DNA of 64,000 nt from Allolobophora icterica (lineage: Eukaryota > Annelida > Clitellata > Crassiclitellata > Lumbricidae). A program made the position numbers and the translations under genes. The stretch covers positions 27,568,990-27,632,989 of the forward strand of contig OY744616.1 in assembly GCA_963556255.1 (NCBI GenBank), given 5' to 3'. Below the pieces are notes generated by a model. The model worked only from the letters and a program-made list of their open reading frames with translations. It was not told the origin of the DNA and did no database searches. Shown here piece by piece: positions 25,301 through 36,882 of the stretch (the stretch's first letter is position 1; every line of letters starts with the position of its first letter).

Positions 25301-28251
25301 GTCTGGCACGTTTGTGTGTAGGTCATGGGTTTAGCTACTGAATAGGATAACCCAAAAATAATTAATTAAGTTAAATATCAATGCATCTCCAAGGCTGGTC
25401 ATAAATTGACATCTGATTGATAACATGCACAACTGCATCTGAAAAAAAACTTAGAAAGACATAGTATAATGGTAAAACCAAATGAAAATCAATAACAAAT
25501 CAATGTGAGAAAAAACATTGGGCCCATCTAGATCCAATCTCCCAAAAAGACAAACTGACATGACCTAATGGGGAAATGGCATGAAATGGAAATCGAGTCT
25601 GACGGAAAAAAACAGGCGAGTGCGAAGTCCCCTTGCAATTAGCGTAGAACCGTAGGTAGACAAATTCAAAAATTAATATATAATTTTAAGAATGTAATCA
25701 TATCAACAAAAAGGAAAAATAAAATCACTATTAGAAAGTGTTAATGTGAGCTGTTGGCTTGTTTCGACAAGCAGATTTACAATACCTGGTTTAATATTTG
25801 TCAATTTCAAATGCAAATTTATCTGGTTCAAGTTCAAGCTTTGTTCTGTATTTGAATTTTTTCACGTACCACTTAGGACACCTAATGGTATACGCGTACC
25901 ACCGTTTGAAAACCGCTGAAAGAAACCATTAGGGATGAATGCAAAGTATAAATGGACCAAACAGGAAAGGGTGCAATGGTTGAAGGAAACAAAGATGAGT
26001 GAAACATAACCGATTCTCACCTTCCATCATCAACTGGACATCATCAGAAGCTGTTGAATCATCTGCCTTCTCCCTAAAATAAATACCAGTTATATAAATA
26101 TATCAATAATAGTGCTCATAAATCAAGCACCATCCTCATACTTGCTCCACACATGATAAACAGGTGATGAATACACTACCAGTGGTACGAAACGTTAATA
26201 AATATATCTGTCAAATAATCGATCCAAGCACAAAGCTAGAATATTCTGAAATACTGGAAGTATGTTTCCAGTCCTAAATTCAGGATCTGTGGCTAAATAT
26301 TCAGATGCTACCAACCCCAGGGTTCAACAAGAACTGAATGTGAAGAGCATCACCCTCTACACAAAATATATCAAGGGACAATATGGTGTCACATTCCCTG
26401 CTGACTTGCCAATCCAAATAAAAATTTATGCTGACCGATGGTGGATGATAACATTGCTGCGTCACAATGCTGCAGCCTCTTTTCATCCCCACCATCCAGG
26501 GTGCTGATAATAAAATTGATGTCATATGATTCTGATTACTTGGTCACCACATAAAGCCTAGAAGCTCACAAAGTTCAAGGACTGGTTTTCCATTGTTTTT
26601 AACATGGTCGTGATCTAAACTGTCAGAAGAATGCAAATTATGACTAATTTTGATGACATAATCCCCAGACATAATCCCCCGATTTTGCATGGGACATAAT
26701 CCCCCCTGAACAAAATCCTCCCTTTGTGCAATTAGCCTATTTCTGCATTGCTAATTGCATCCACGATGCTAACCTAACGGGAAACGCTCGAACAAATAAT
26801 TTCTACGAATCTTCGAACAATGGATTTGCAAGCCTGGTGAGCCATTGTCACCCTTCACTGTGGGTACTTACAGGAGCGCTGCAGGAGCATGAGGGCATGC
26901 TGAGCACCGCGATCTGGCAGGATGCACGGGGTCAACCACCCAAAAAGTGGTTCAAGCACAGCACCAAACAGCTACAGACATGTTTGCTGCAGCTATACCA
27001 AGATCGGCGAGATGAAACAAAACCCACTGAGGACATGCTGTGCAGGCTTGGGCACAACATTTGCTTCTAGACAAATATTGGATGACTAGGCATATTCTGT
27101 TTAATCGTGGGCCATCGCTATACTATTTTTTTAGGCTGTAGGGGGATTATGTCCTAGCCTGGGGATTATGTCCAGGGGATATGTCTGGGGGTATGTCCAG
27201 AGGGGTTTTATGTCCGTCTAACAGTAGGGTACATGATATCCAACACAAAAGCACAAAAATAACCATTCAAAGTCAACATAATCACATAAGTGCTACATTC
27301 TTAATTCTTCACAACACAAGCAATCATCAAATAAAGGTAAAGTTTTATAGAAAATATTTGTTTTCTTTATTTAATCATAATTCATTCACATTCACAGTTT
27401 CAATTGTAAATAAGTAAGTAATCTATATCAGCACGACACAAATGTTCATACTTTACAACACCAATGCATACACTGGCAAAAAAGTAGCACAGTATCAATT
27501 TAGAAAAAACAGAAGCAATATTATATGCAGTTTGAAATGTCTGACTTAATACACAGTTATATCTATTGCTATGAAATAAAAGCACAAAAACTTTACTCAG
27601 GCCTACAGTTGGAATTAACTAATAGGTTATATCTTGGAACTAATAGGTTATATCTTGGAATTAACTAATAGGTTATATCTTGTACAGTCAGCAAATGAAG
27701 GTCAAATGTATGCCCCTTTTCCTTAAGTTGCATAAATTTATGGAAGTGTTTAACAGGCAGTAATTGGTTAAGGTAGTGATGGGGTTACCGGGTGCTCTTA
27801 CACAACTTCTGTTAAATTTTCTCCCAAATCTTCCCCAACGTTATTCTATAACCGCTCAAAAGGTCGCTCCACACAGCCCTGCGGAAAAAAATCAATTCTC
27901 CCAACAATATCCGTCGACAGGTTATAAATGTCGTTCTTACCAACACAACGATTAACTCGCACCTGTTTCTTAGTTAGCAGCATCATTACTATTATTTAAA
28001 ACGAATATTGTGTACGGAAGTAGTGAAGACCGCGTGGTCGGTACACGAGGATATTAAGAGCACCACGCAACGCACGTATTCGTAGTCAAGTACATGGAGA
28101 ACCATTATTAACGTTTTCGTACTCGTAGGGGGTAGGTGCTCATAACACGCAGTTAATCGATTCGAATACCGCTCGAAGCGATCGGATTTCGATTATCGGG
28201 TTACACTCACCCTCTATCCTGTCTGTCCAAAACGTCGGCGAACACATCCAT
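19328..28251 (-). CDS. USF1: Upstream stimulatory factor, bHLH-leucine zipper transcription factor
   Basis: Nuclear E-box (CACGTG) binding dimer. Seven minus-strand exons: 28251-28211, 26073-26021, 25224-25150, 23516-23434, 22140-21915, 20433-20336, 19549-19328; 798 nt, 265 aa, phases all match. Motifs: a YQFRADNGPGAVTYRVVQV segment (cf. USF YVFRTENGGQVMYRVIQV), the USF-specific region FYVMMAPTEVLQ just before the basic region, basic region and helix 1 SRDDRRRATHNEVERRRRDK plus INCWILQLGKLVP (about 148-180), helix 2 SKSVILSKACDYISDLQ, then a leucine zipper to about residue 255; stop after NDLPL. The fifth exon's acceptor is ambiguous: 22140 and 22092 are both in phase, so up to 16 residues before the USR are uncertain. 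Introns hold the 126-bp tandem repeat, two hAT elements and a MULE fragment. Shorter N-terminal region than human USF1 (310 aa). Confidence 0.93.
19872..20043. mobile_element. hAT-type MITE, CAGGGGCGTCTA family, copy 2
   Basis: Starts CAGGGGCATCTACATCATG, ends ATAGACGCCCCTG; flanks catgtaca and aatgtaca (7 of 8). Same interior and orientation as copy 1. In the last USF intron. Confidence 0.9.
20846..21025. mobile_element. hAT-type MITE, 180 bp
   Basis: Ends CAGCAACGTAACTA and TAGATACGTCCCTG; perfect 8-bp flanks aagagccc (20838-20845, 21026-21033). Interior has tttgggggggcttaagcc repeats forming fold-backs. Inserted into a copy of the 'agcactgcccatttgg' tandem repeat in USF intron 5. Confidence 0.92.
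21364..21820. repeat. 126-bp higher-order tandem repeat in USF intron 5
   Basis: About 3.5 copies of a 126-bp unit, itself made of 'cagcactgcccatttggaaa'-like subunits. Nearly identical between copies. Reads as an open frame on the minus strand because 126 is a multiple of three; this frame joins USF exon 5 and is not protein. Confidence 0.85.
22841..22965 (+). pseudogene. Small LINE C-terminal fragment
   Basis: Frame reads ALHCHMEGAWSRGRQTKTWM then ENVI, matching the GHVEG-SRGRPRKTWIDNV part of the LINE relic at 45,760-45,820. Lies in USF intron 4. No other part of the element is recognisable. Confidence 0.65.
22995..23130. repeat. ~26-bp minisatellite 'gcatgcatgtatgtaccagt'
   Basis: About five units of alternating purine-pyrimidine gcatgcatgtatgtaccagtgt, Z-DNA prone. 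In USF intron 4; ORFs across it are artefacts. Confidence 0.85.
23634..24970. mobile_element. hAT element, 1.34 kb, with decayed BED-finger coding fragment
   Basis: Ends CAGTGTTATTTTCGTT and AACGATAACATCACTG are inverted and flanked by perfect 8-bp duplications taaactac (23626-23633, 24971-24978). Both subterminal regions are long runs of attttagttttcgttt-like repeats. Inside, minus strand 24420-24600, is ESIVWDYFIYEEDNDKSRC then GEPCGVRIAG, with a YLRNLRIML stretch in another frame: a BED zinc finger as in hAT transposases, frameshifted. The 23935-24060 segment resembles the CR1-like LINE 3' hairpin (AGCGGGACTTAGGTCCC). In USF intron 3. Confidence 0.85.
26665..27215 (+). mobile_element. Element with MULE transposase C-terminal fragment
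   Basis: Plus-strand ORF to 27070 reads GNARTNNFYESSNNGFASLV, SHCHPSLWVLTGALQEHEG, then GQPPKKWFKHS: the RTNN-x-ES-x-NGF...HPSLW signature at the C-terminus of Mutator-like transposases. Flanked by inverted GACATAATCCCC / GGGGATTATGTC repeats on both sides, likely the element's terminal regions. The catalytic DDE part is missing. In USF intron 1, antisense to the gene. Confidence 0.7.
27610..27685. repeat. Short tandem repeat 'taataggttatatcttg'
   Basis: Three units of 'actaataggttatatcttg', in USF intron 1. Confidence 0.8.
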
Positions 28252-29649
28252 TGGATTTTAAACTTCGGCAAAAATAACAAGAAGTTTGATCACGGGGTAC
28301 ACTGACAACGGTCATGTGGACAGACGTCCAAGCTTATTAGCATAATATATTCAGCTCATTAACATAAACTATTTTCTCATTATCATAAATTTTACTCCGC
28401 GCTGATTAACATATCCTTTTCGCTATTTTTTATACTTGATGTGAGTTAATTTTATTTAGGCAAACTTGCACATTCATAATCATGTATGGTTCTATCTTGT
28501 AATCACACCATTCAAAATAGTTTATAGACATTTATAAGTCTAACAAAGAGATCTCGTCTCGAAACTATATGTTTAGGCGCAATACCACAGCATCAACTCG
28601 GAGCAGATGCATTAATAATTAATAGAGGAATTATTTCTGTAGGAATCTGATTTATTTATATATTTAAGTAATGTAAAGACGTGTTCGAATTTAGAAAGGT
28701 TGCTTTAATTAGAATATAAATGCTCACATTCGATGATCTTGGCTAAAGAGAAACAAATTAATTAACCATTCTGTGTGAAAATGTGAAGAGACAAGACAGT
28801 GCAGGTTTGAAGTAGGCCTAATGATAGCTACAAGAACAAAGTTGGACTGTGCACATGCTGTAGGCCTAGGGTCAGAAAGATCGAGTCTGTTCGTTGACCA
28901 ACAAGGGCCGGATATATAAGCTAAGAACAAAAAGTTTAAATTGGTTCGTTTCCGAGTTATGACATTCATTAATCATTAGGCCTATTAAAGAAGTATATAT
29001 CATTGAGGTCTATAAGCCGATGTCAAGAAAATTGTAACTACACTGCATGGACTTTCTATGGTGCCTTGCCGCAAACCAATGCAAAGCTGAAGTCACAACA
29101 ATCTTAAATGGTGAATTTGCATTTTCCCACTGTAAGTTTACCACAACGGCCATCTCATGCATTAAGCCTAAATGACTGGATATTATCCTCTTTCCTAATT
29201 ATTGCATCAGTAGGCCTAACAGTTTTTTGTTTCGTTTTTCATATTGTTTCGTGCTACCAATGTTTTGGTGAATTAAGATTGATATTAAAAGCGGTCATAT
29301 ATCTGGCTGAATGAGGTCTACAAGCATATTGCTATTTTCTTGTCTTGTCATGTCTTGTCTTCAATTCGTCTTCGATCCCAGAAGTAGCTGCAAAACGAGC
29401 GATTTTGCTCCATCTGCTTCTAGCTGTATCTCGTCTCAATAACTGATCGAGCGATCATGAATGATGATTTTCAACAGTGAAATGTTATGGATATCGCATA
29501 AAACAAAAATCTAAGAAACCAGGTGTTACCTTTATGCTATAATGTATGTTTACAGCGTGCTTTTAGCGCACAAAACTGTTGCTATATAAATTGTTAGGGC
29601 TACATTACATACAACGACAAAAGCAGCGCATTATAAATGTCAGCATAAA
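28252..29649. promoter_or_regulatory. Divergent USF / MOB4 intergenic promoter region
   Basis: The two start codons (28251 minus, 29650 plus) face away from each other across about 1.4 kb with no ORF of note, so promoters for both must lie here or in unseen leader exons. A TATATAAA occurs at 29583-29590, about 60 nt before the MOB4 ATG, and a CATGTG E-box-like hexamer at about 28314 near the USF start. No canonical CACGTG was noticed. Function is inference from position. Confidence 0.4.
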
Positions 29650-32600
29650 ATGGCGGATGTTGGTGGTGTTGTGAGAAGGAATCGTCCTGGCACAAAAGCT
29701 GAGGTTTGTAGAATGTTCTTATTTTCAATAGTGGAAATTATTAAAGTGGAGTTTAACTTACGTCACGTAATTAGATATTTGCTCAATCACTATAATAATT
29801 AAGTAGCGTTTGATGGTGAGACGCTGAGTACAATTTACACAGCAATTAAGGTACCCGAATGATCCGAATCCCAGAAACCAAGACCCCGAAAGTGGTGAAA
29901 ATACAATACTGACCGAATTCCCTTTCACCAAATTGTACTACCAAGCGTTCGAATCCTGAAAACTAGTCTGTATGTACGTATGTATCTGTCTGAGCACCAC
30001 TTACTATAGCGCCTTCACAATACCAATACTAGCTGGACTAGTCGGCAAATATCCTGAATAAGATATTCGAAATATCTCGAGAAGTTAGATATGCGCAAAT
30101 AACTTTGTTTTAAAATAGAAAATGGAGTAAGGGTATCCAGCAGAAATTCTAATTCGGGGATAGGGGCTCGGGTATTCGCTACGTACCTACCTGTCCTGTC
30201 CCAGAATCTGAGTAGTCGATCAGAAATTTTGGTCATGATAAAGAAAATGTTTAATTCTTTATGTAGATTCTGCAGTAGCATAACGGCAACTTTTTATGGT
30301 AATGTATTGAGCAGTTGCGCAGTGTTGTAGTTACATAAATAACGATGCCAAGTTAAGAGATTTCTTTAGTGCTACTTTTGTAGTATTTAGACATCAGGTA
30401 AGTGGTTTTAAACCTTTTCGTAGTGCCAGAACCTTAAACACTCATATGCTCACCGAAATCAGGGCATTTAAACTGTCCAATTTTTCAAGAAATATATGTA
30501 ATTGTTGCCATAGATATAGTATAGTAAGATGCAGAACCCCGCATGGCTGACACCTGCAAAACCTAAGGATTCTGCAGAGCCCCGACTGAAAACCACTGCA
30601 TTCAGTATTAGATATTACACACTTAAAACAGCAAATTTAATGCTTATTAGAGTTATCAATAAGTGTCAAGCACAAAATTTAATTGTATCACTGGTTACAT
30701 GCATATACCAGTCTCTGGTTTTTCTTGTTAGGATTGGAGTCGCTGGCCAGATGAGTCCTTCGATGAAATGGACAGCACACTGGCTGTGCAGCAGGTAACC
30801 ATTGAAATTGCCATTTTATTTGTGAGCTCATCTTGAGAATTATGAGTTAAGCCGTGACACAAATTTCTCACTGCAATTGTCATTTATTCAAATGTCTTCA
30901 TTTGCATGGCTAAGGTTACTTATGATAGTTATGCAGTTTTCATTTAAAAAATATAAAGTTTTGTTATCTTAGAGCAGGTTTCTAAAAGCCATAATTTACA
31001 GTTTTATTAATTTTTCTGTTCTCTTTGGGCCACCTGGGTCATGGTGATTGTTCTAATTGTCGTTTAAGTTGTTATCCTTATTTTGTATCATGATTTCTCT
31101 GTGTTATCTTGTTCAGCTTGTATCTAATTACAGTAACTTGTGCTGACTCTGTAAAGTGTATCATTTGTTTCTCTGCAGTTCATACAGCAGGCAATACGAA
31201 GGGACTTTAGCAACATAGACGAAATACTCTTACCACCAGAGGGCCAAGATGAGGGCGTTTGGAAGTATGAGCATCTCCGGTGAGCCACATGATTCTTTTT
31301 TACTGAGTTTACAATATAGAGTGGGATAAAATCTAGGACATTGAGCTGTATTGTGTTAGTACGTGAGAATCTGCCCATCTATCCTATAGAAATGCATTGT
31401 GCTGCTCACTTGTGCTTGCGTATCTGTCATCTTCCCTATGCACACCCAACTTGGCTAAAATTCCTGAAGTGCTGTGCATCATTCCCTTCCTCATCAGTGT
31501 TCCTCATCAGCAAGCATCTCGCTGAGTTTAACCACATTTTTTTCTACAATAGGTACTCTGTGTGTGCTGAACTTCTATTATATATGGTTTAATTAAAATC
31601 CTCGACAAAACAAATTACTGCAAACTAACCACAGCCAGTACAACAACAGTTCTGTATGATTGTCAATAGACCATCTGGATCACATCACAGTTATGTTCTA
31701 ACAGTAGATATTGTACATCTATTGCATGCTGATGTACTATCAACTTACCGTAAACTTTGTGTACATGTGTAAGTGCAGATTTTTAGTACTTGCCATTTCC
31801 AAGATACATACACACATACATTGTTTTCATGTTTTTTTTCTGTAAGCCTGTTCAATGCACAAAGTGAATGGTTTTTAACTGTCTCTGAATTTTTGTAGGC
31901 AATTCTGTATGGAGCTGAATGGTCTAGCTGTCAAACTTCAGGTTAGTGTCAAAAAGTCATTTTTAAAGCTGGTTTATCTGAATTGTCTCAATTTGAAAGT
32001 CTTTTCATTTAGATTTGTAATTGTACAATAGTCTGATTTCACGGAAGGCTTTGCTTCTGTACACTTTATTTTGGAGTATCACTAATAAGCAGCTGTTAAC
32101 TTTTGAAAAATCTCAATTTTGTTTGTGATTTAGTTTGTGACTGTCTTCAATTTTCTTACATGCTATTTAAAGTCACTGACCTGATTTTAATTAGATGAAA
32201 CTGTTGAAGAGCACTAACCTAAAAGCCAAGTTCTAAAGTGGAAATCTCAGGTTTGGATAGTTCCCAAGTTTGTTGCAAATGACATAACTTAGGTGTACAT
32301 TTTGTTGGTTATCATAGCCCATGAAGCTGCTATGTAGCTCTCTGGCCGTTACTTAGGCCACACAGTCTGTCATTCTGCCACAGTTTGATTGTTCTTGCCT
32401 TCTTAACCACAAATGATTTGTTTAATTAAACAGGTTGAAGCACAACTAAATATTGTGTTTTCTTGAAGCATAAATGATGGCACACAGCTTCAGTTGTAAT
32501 TAAAATTAATTATTTGACTTTTACAGTTTGTTTAATGCTCGTTGTGTCAGTTTTTGAGATGTCATTGCTAAAGCTTTTGTCTACTTTTTAGCCGGAATGC

Positions 32601-35600
32601 AATCCAGAGACCTGTACACAGATGACTGCAACGGAGCAATGGATTTTTCTATGCGCTGCTCACAAAACTCCAAAAGAGGTTGGCTTTTTCTTGGCTTTTG
32701 TTACCAGTCACCCTCTATGCATGAACTTTGAAATGCTGTGCATGAAAGTCTATCTTCTAAATTGTTTTAATTTTTTAACTCCAAATTTTTTTTTGATATT
32801 CATGCTTTTGGAATTTTATGGGAAGTTTTATTGATGTAATAAGACTATTATTGTGATACAATACTAGTCTAGATGCAAGTTATTGTGTTGAGTATTGAAT
32901 ATTTGAAACAGAAGATGCTCTTTTGTGCTCTTCAGGAACCATTTTGTATTTTCTGGATCATTTGCTTGTATATCGCTCAACAGGCTTCAACAGTCTCAAC
33001 ACATCCAAATTTTGGGGTGCACTTGGTGCTTTATGCAAATTCTTGTACAAACTCCTTAGCCCTATTTCGTCAGCTGCATTATCTTCCTAAGTTAAACTAG
33101 TTAACTGGTATGGTAGCTTGGAGCATGGTAGCTGAGTGGATAGAACACTTGACCTATGATGTGGAGAGTACGGGTTCGAGCCTCCATTCAGGTGGTAACT
33201 GTGTGAGGCCCTTGAGCAAGTTCTTAACTTACAACTGCTGAGCGCCATCGATATTCTGTTGTATGGTTGTGTGTGCACTTCTGAACTGTGGAAGCAGGGC
33301 AATATCAAATCCAGTTGTATTGTATAACCGGGAATCAGACTGATTTCTTTGTGACTTTTGCATTTGCTAGCATTTCTAATAATGGTAATAATACTTATAA
33401 TAATAATATAATATAATAATAATATGGCTGGATTGCTGTTGTAAAATTTTTTAGTATGCTTTAGCAATCTCATATATATCTAAACAAACCTCTGAGGGTT
33501 TCTTAACACTTTAACGACGATCTGCACTGGTTTCCCAGTCACTTTTATTACACTCTCGTCGTTAAAGTGTTAAAACCATTGTACAAGTACCTGCTTGTAT
33601 ACATACTCACTGCCAAATAATTTGACTAAAGAGATTAAATTTAATGCATTCAGACAGAAGGCTTCGTAGAGGAATGTGTAATTTTATTAACTGTGATTGT
33701 AGTGTCCCGCAATTGATTACACTCGTCACACACTAGATGGAGCCGCATGCCTCTTAAATAGCAACAAATATTTTCCCAGCCGGTAGGTATCACGTTCAGC
33801 TAGTAATAACATTGGAGTGTGAAAAACTGGGAGTGTCTACTGTAAATACTAGTTTGTCTGTCAACTGCAAATGTATATATGTAGAAAATTTGATAGAAAA
33901 ATAACTAATATTGTTATATTAATTTGATGCTGGTGTTTATTGTGCCTGTAGGTATGCATTTTTGCTTACCTGTAGACAGGAATATTTGTATAGAGAAGTG
34001 CACTGTATTTGGCTAATAAATAAAAGGTTGATAATTGACTAATAAAAACTTGTAGGACTGTTACATGGGTTCAGTTAATAATATATATTTAAATATTAAG
34101 CATATTTTGCGTTAAAGGCAATGCTTTTTTGAGCCGGAACGCACCAGAGCGGGGTTCCGCCACCGTTTTTCAGCTAACATTTATAATAATGGATTGAGTT
34201 ACTAAAAAATTATTTATTTTAGTAATAAAAACAATAATTTAGTTGTTTTAACTTAATTTTAGTGTTGTGAACTGTTTTCAGTGTTTATTTTGACCCATTC
34301 CAACCCCTATACAAGATCTTTATACCTATATTCAAGAAAGGAGATGCGAGGGAGTGTGAAAATTATAGGACGATAGCAATGATATCACACACTAGTAAAA
34401 TATTACTGAAAATAATTCACAAAAGAATGGAAGGCACAATTGAAAGAGAACTTCCGGTGAACCAGGCAGGGTTTAGGAAATCTCGTGGAACTCGAGACCA
34501 TATAGCCAACATGAGGTGGATAATGGAGAGACAAAGGGAGTATGGACAGGAGGTTCACATCTGTTTCATTGACTATAGCAAGGCATTCGACTGCATTAAC
34601 CATGATTTAATGTGGAAAACCCTGCTTGAAATGGGAATTCCGAAACACCTGATAATGTTACTAAAGGGTTTATATGAAGACCAGATAGCGGTGATAAGAA
34701 CAGAATACGGAGACACTGACAATTTCAGAATCAAGAAAGGAGTGAGGCAGGGATGCATCTTGTCTCCATTCCTGTTTAATCTATATGCTGAAAGAATAAT
34801 GAGAAAGGCAGAACTGGAGGGGGCAATTGAGGGAGTAAAAATTGCTGGAAAGACACTGAATAACCTTAGATACGCAGATGACACAACATTAATGGCAAAA
34901 AGAAAAGAGGATCTGGCAGAACTGATAAGAAGGGTCAGGAGAGAAAGTGAAAAAGCTGGTTTATACTTCAACATAAAGAAGACAAAGGTCATGACAACAG
35001 CAGATTGGGATAGTTTTGAGATAGACGGAGAGGAAATAGAGGTGGTAGAAAGCTTCACATTCCTAGGATCACTGGTTGGAAAGGAGGGAAAGTGTGATCC
35101 AGAAATAAAACGAAGGATTGCTATAGGGAAAGCTGCAATGACCGGACTGGAAAAGATATGGAAAGACAAACATGTGAGCATAGAAACCAAAAAAAGGCTC
35201 GTGAGAGCACTAATCTTTCCTACGGTACTGTACGGTTGCGAGACGTGGACAATGACAAAGAACATGGAAAATAAGGTTAACGCTTGTGAAATGTGGATAT
35301 GGAGGAAGATGCTGAGAATATCTTGGACTGAGAAAAGAACGAACGAATCAATACGAGAGGAGATTGGAGTTGAGAATGAAGAGTCGTTAAAACAAACTGC
35401 GACAAGAATGAAGCTAAGGTTCTTTGGACATGTTATGCGATCTGATGGTCTGGAGAAGGAAATGATGCTGGCGTGCGGTGAGGGGAGGAGAAGACTGGGT
35501 CGCCCAAGGAGGAGATGGATGGATGAGATACAAGATGTAACTGGCATGAATTTGGCGGAATTGAGAGACTTGTCATCGAATAGGAGACGGTGGAGTGTGT

Positions 35601-36882
35601 TCACCAGGACGATCGCCAGAGCTCCACGAGCTGACAGCACAAGGTGACAAGGTGAACTGTTTTCAGTGTTTATTTTGACCCATTCCAACCCCTAATCCCG
35701 TTTTTTTCGGGATTTTAGCCTTTCCATAATTGTTCAGTTCCGGAACCTTTTTTTAGAAAAAAGCACTGGTTAACGGAATGTTATATTATAATAAATATAT
35801 AATTGCGTTGTGTTTACGTTCTGATGAAATTTACATTATACGTATTAACGGTGTATTATTTGCAATTGTAGTGTTAGCATAAAGGAGTCGTCTGTGGCGA
35901 AACTGGGTTCGGTCTGTCGAAGAGTCTACAGAATTTTCTCCCATGCTTATTTCCATCACAGACCTCTGTTCGATGAGTATGAGGTATGTTCCAGTGCTGA
36001 TGTTTTGTGGGTAGCAATGATGTGGCAGTTTCATTACTTATACCTTGTACCAACTGAAGAGGTGTCCTCTATGCTACTGCTACTCAAACTGTTGTCTGCG
36101 GCCCGGTGTCGGATCGCGAGTGATTGGAAACTGGGCTGTGGAATGATAATCAGAATCACAGTTTTGATCATACTCAAAATATTAAATTGTATATGCACAG
36201 TGTAAAATATAAAAACTTAGAACATGACATAATAAACAGTTTGAAACGTGCAACAAAAGTATAGTTGTAATAAACAGTGACAATAAATTATTATGAAATC
36301 TAAATTGTAATATAATATGTTATATATATTATATATAATGTAAGCTGATGTTGAAAGCCACCGGTCTGCAAAAAGTTTAAGAAGCACTGCTCTATGCAGC
36401 TTTCGTGGAAAGTTGCTTTACATTACAAAGTGCATTATCAGTTTACCTTTTCTGCCTAATTGGTGTATGCCTCCTCATCTGTGCTTTTAAGACTTTAGAC
36501 TAAATGTGCTGTTATCACTTCTAAGAAGTGCTGAACCAAGTTACATCTTTAGAATTGAATATTTACAGTATGATGTGGTCATCAATATGAGGTGCTGCCA
36601 ATTGAATTTTCTTGGCCCCTTGCTGTTAATCATCATAGTACATTAGTATTGGGAATTGTAGGAAATTTGTATCTGCTGTTGGGTGTAATACTGTCTGAAT
36701 AAATATGTCTGGGGACTGATTAGAAGTTAGAACTTGAAGTGTTTGACATTTGCTTGCAGAACGAAACTGCGCTGTGTCGTCGGTTCACGACCTTCGTGAC
36801 AAAGTATAACCTGATGTCCAAGGATAACCTGATTGTTCCTATACTTGAGGAACAGATGGAGGCAAACGAGAGTCAGGCATAG
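29650..36882 (+). CDS. MOB4: MOB4 / phocein, MOB-family subunit of STRIPAK
   Basis: MOB kinase-activator-like adaptor of the striatin-interacting phosphatase/kinase complex, cytosolic and Golgi/endocytic. Eight exons: 29650-29703, 30732-30794, 31179-31279, 31899-31941, 32592-32678, 33703-33782, 35872-35983, 36760-36882; 663 nt, 220 aa (human 225), every junction GT-AG with matching phase. Near-identical to human MOB4: [111 protein letters not shown]. Zinc ligands visible: C90-x4-C95 and H167-x4-H172. Context ATAAAATGG is a reasonable start. Intron 6 (33783-35871) carries a MITE with an RTE LINE nested in it; intron 5 carries a SINE and a fold-back element. Certain. Confidence 0.97.
30400..30598. 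mobile_element. Probable degraded hAT-type MITE
   Basis: Left AAGTGGTTTTAAACC and right GACTGAAAACCACTG form a TIR with mismatches; flanks catcaggt and cattcagt match at only five of eight positions. In MOB4 intron 1. Boundary approximate. Confidence 0.45.
33121..33320 (+). repeat. tRNA-derived SINE in MOB4 intron 5
   Basis: Head GTAGCTGAGTGGATAGAAC (box A) and GGGTTCGAGCC (box B), followed by 'cccttgagcaagttcttaac', a word typical of SINE central regions. Not a tRNA gene: no acceptor-stem pairing and a long body follows. Confidence 0.65.
33503..33573. mobile_element. 71-bp fold-back element bounded by TTAA, copy 1
   Basis: Perfect 18-bp inverted arms TTAACACTTTAACGACGA / TCGTCGTTAAAGTGTTAA, with an interior ACTGG-x-CCAGT palindrome. 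Reverse-complement match to 17546-17618. In MOB4 intron 5, just upstream of exon 6. Confidence 0.8.
34119..35768. mobile_element. hAT-type MITE split by the RTE insertion
   Basis: Ends CAATGCTTTTTT...CCGGAAC and GTTCCGGAAC...AAAAAAGCACTG are inverted; flanks gttaaagg and gttaacgg are 8-bp duplications differing at one base. Without the RTE and one copy of its target duplication, the element would be about 265 bp. Older than the LINE because the LINE interrupts it. Confidence 0.7.
34310..35651 (+). mobile_element. RTE/BovB-type LINE, 5'-truncated, young copy
   Basis: Open from the insertion point: 445 codons (34310-35647) with no stop, starting within the RT domain ([20 protein letters not shown]). 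RT motifs: [53 protein letters not shown], then the RTE-typical C-terminus ([30 protein letters not shown]). The endonuclease domain is missing. The stop codon lies in a short tail of two ACAAGGTG units, as RTE elements often end. Flanked by perfect 43-bp direct repeats (34267-34309 and 35652-35694). Same strand as the host gene MOB4, inside intron 6. The 371-aa minus-strand ORF over it is a shadow. Confidence 0.93.

Noticed and set aside
33121..33190. tRNA-like sequence in MOB4 intron 5
   Set aside because: Same reason: promoter boxes only, followed by a SINE body.
34573..35688. 371-codon minus-strand ORF
   Set aside because: Shadow of the RTE reverse transcriptase frame.
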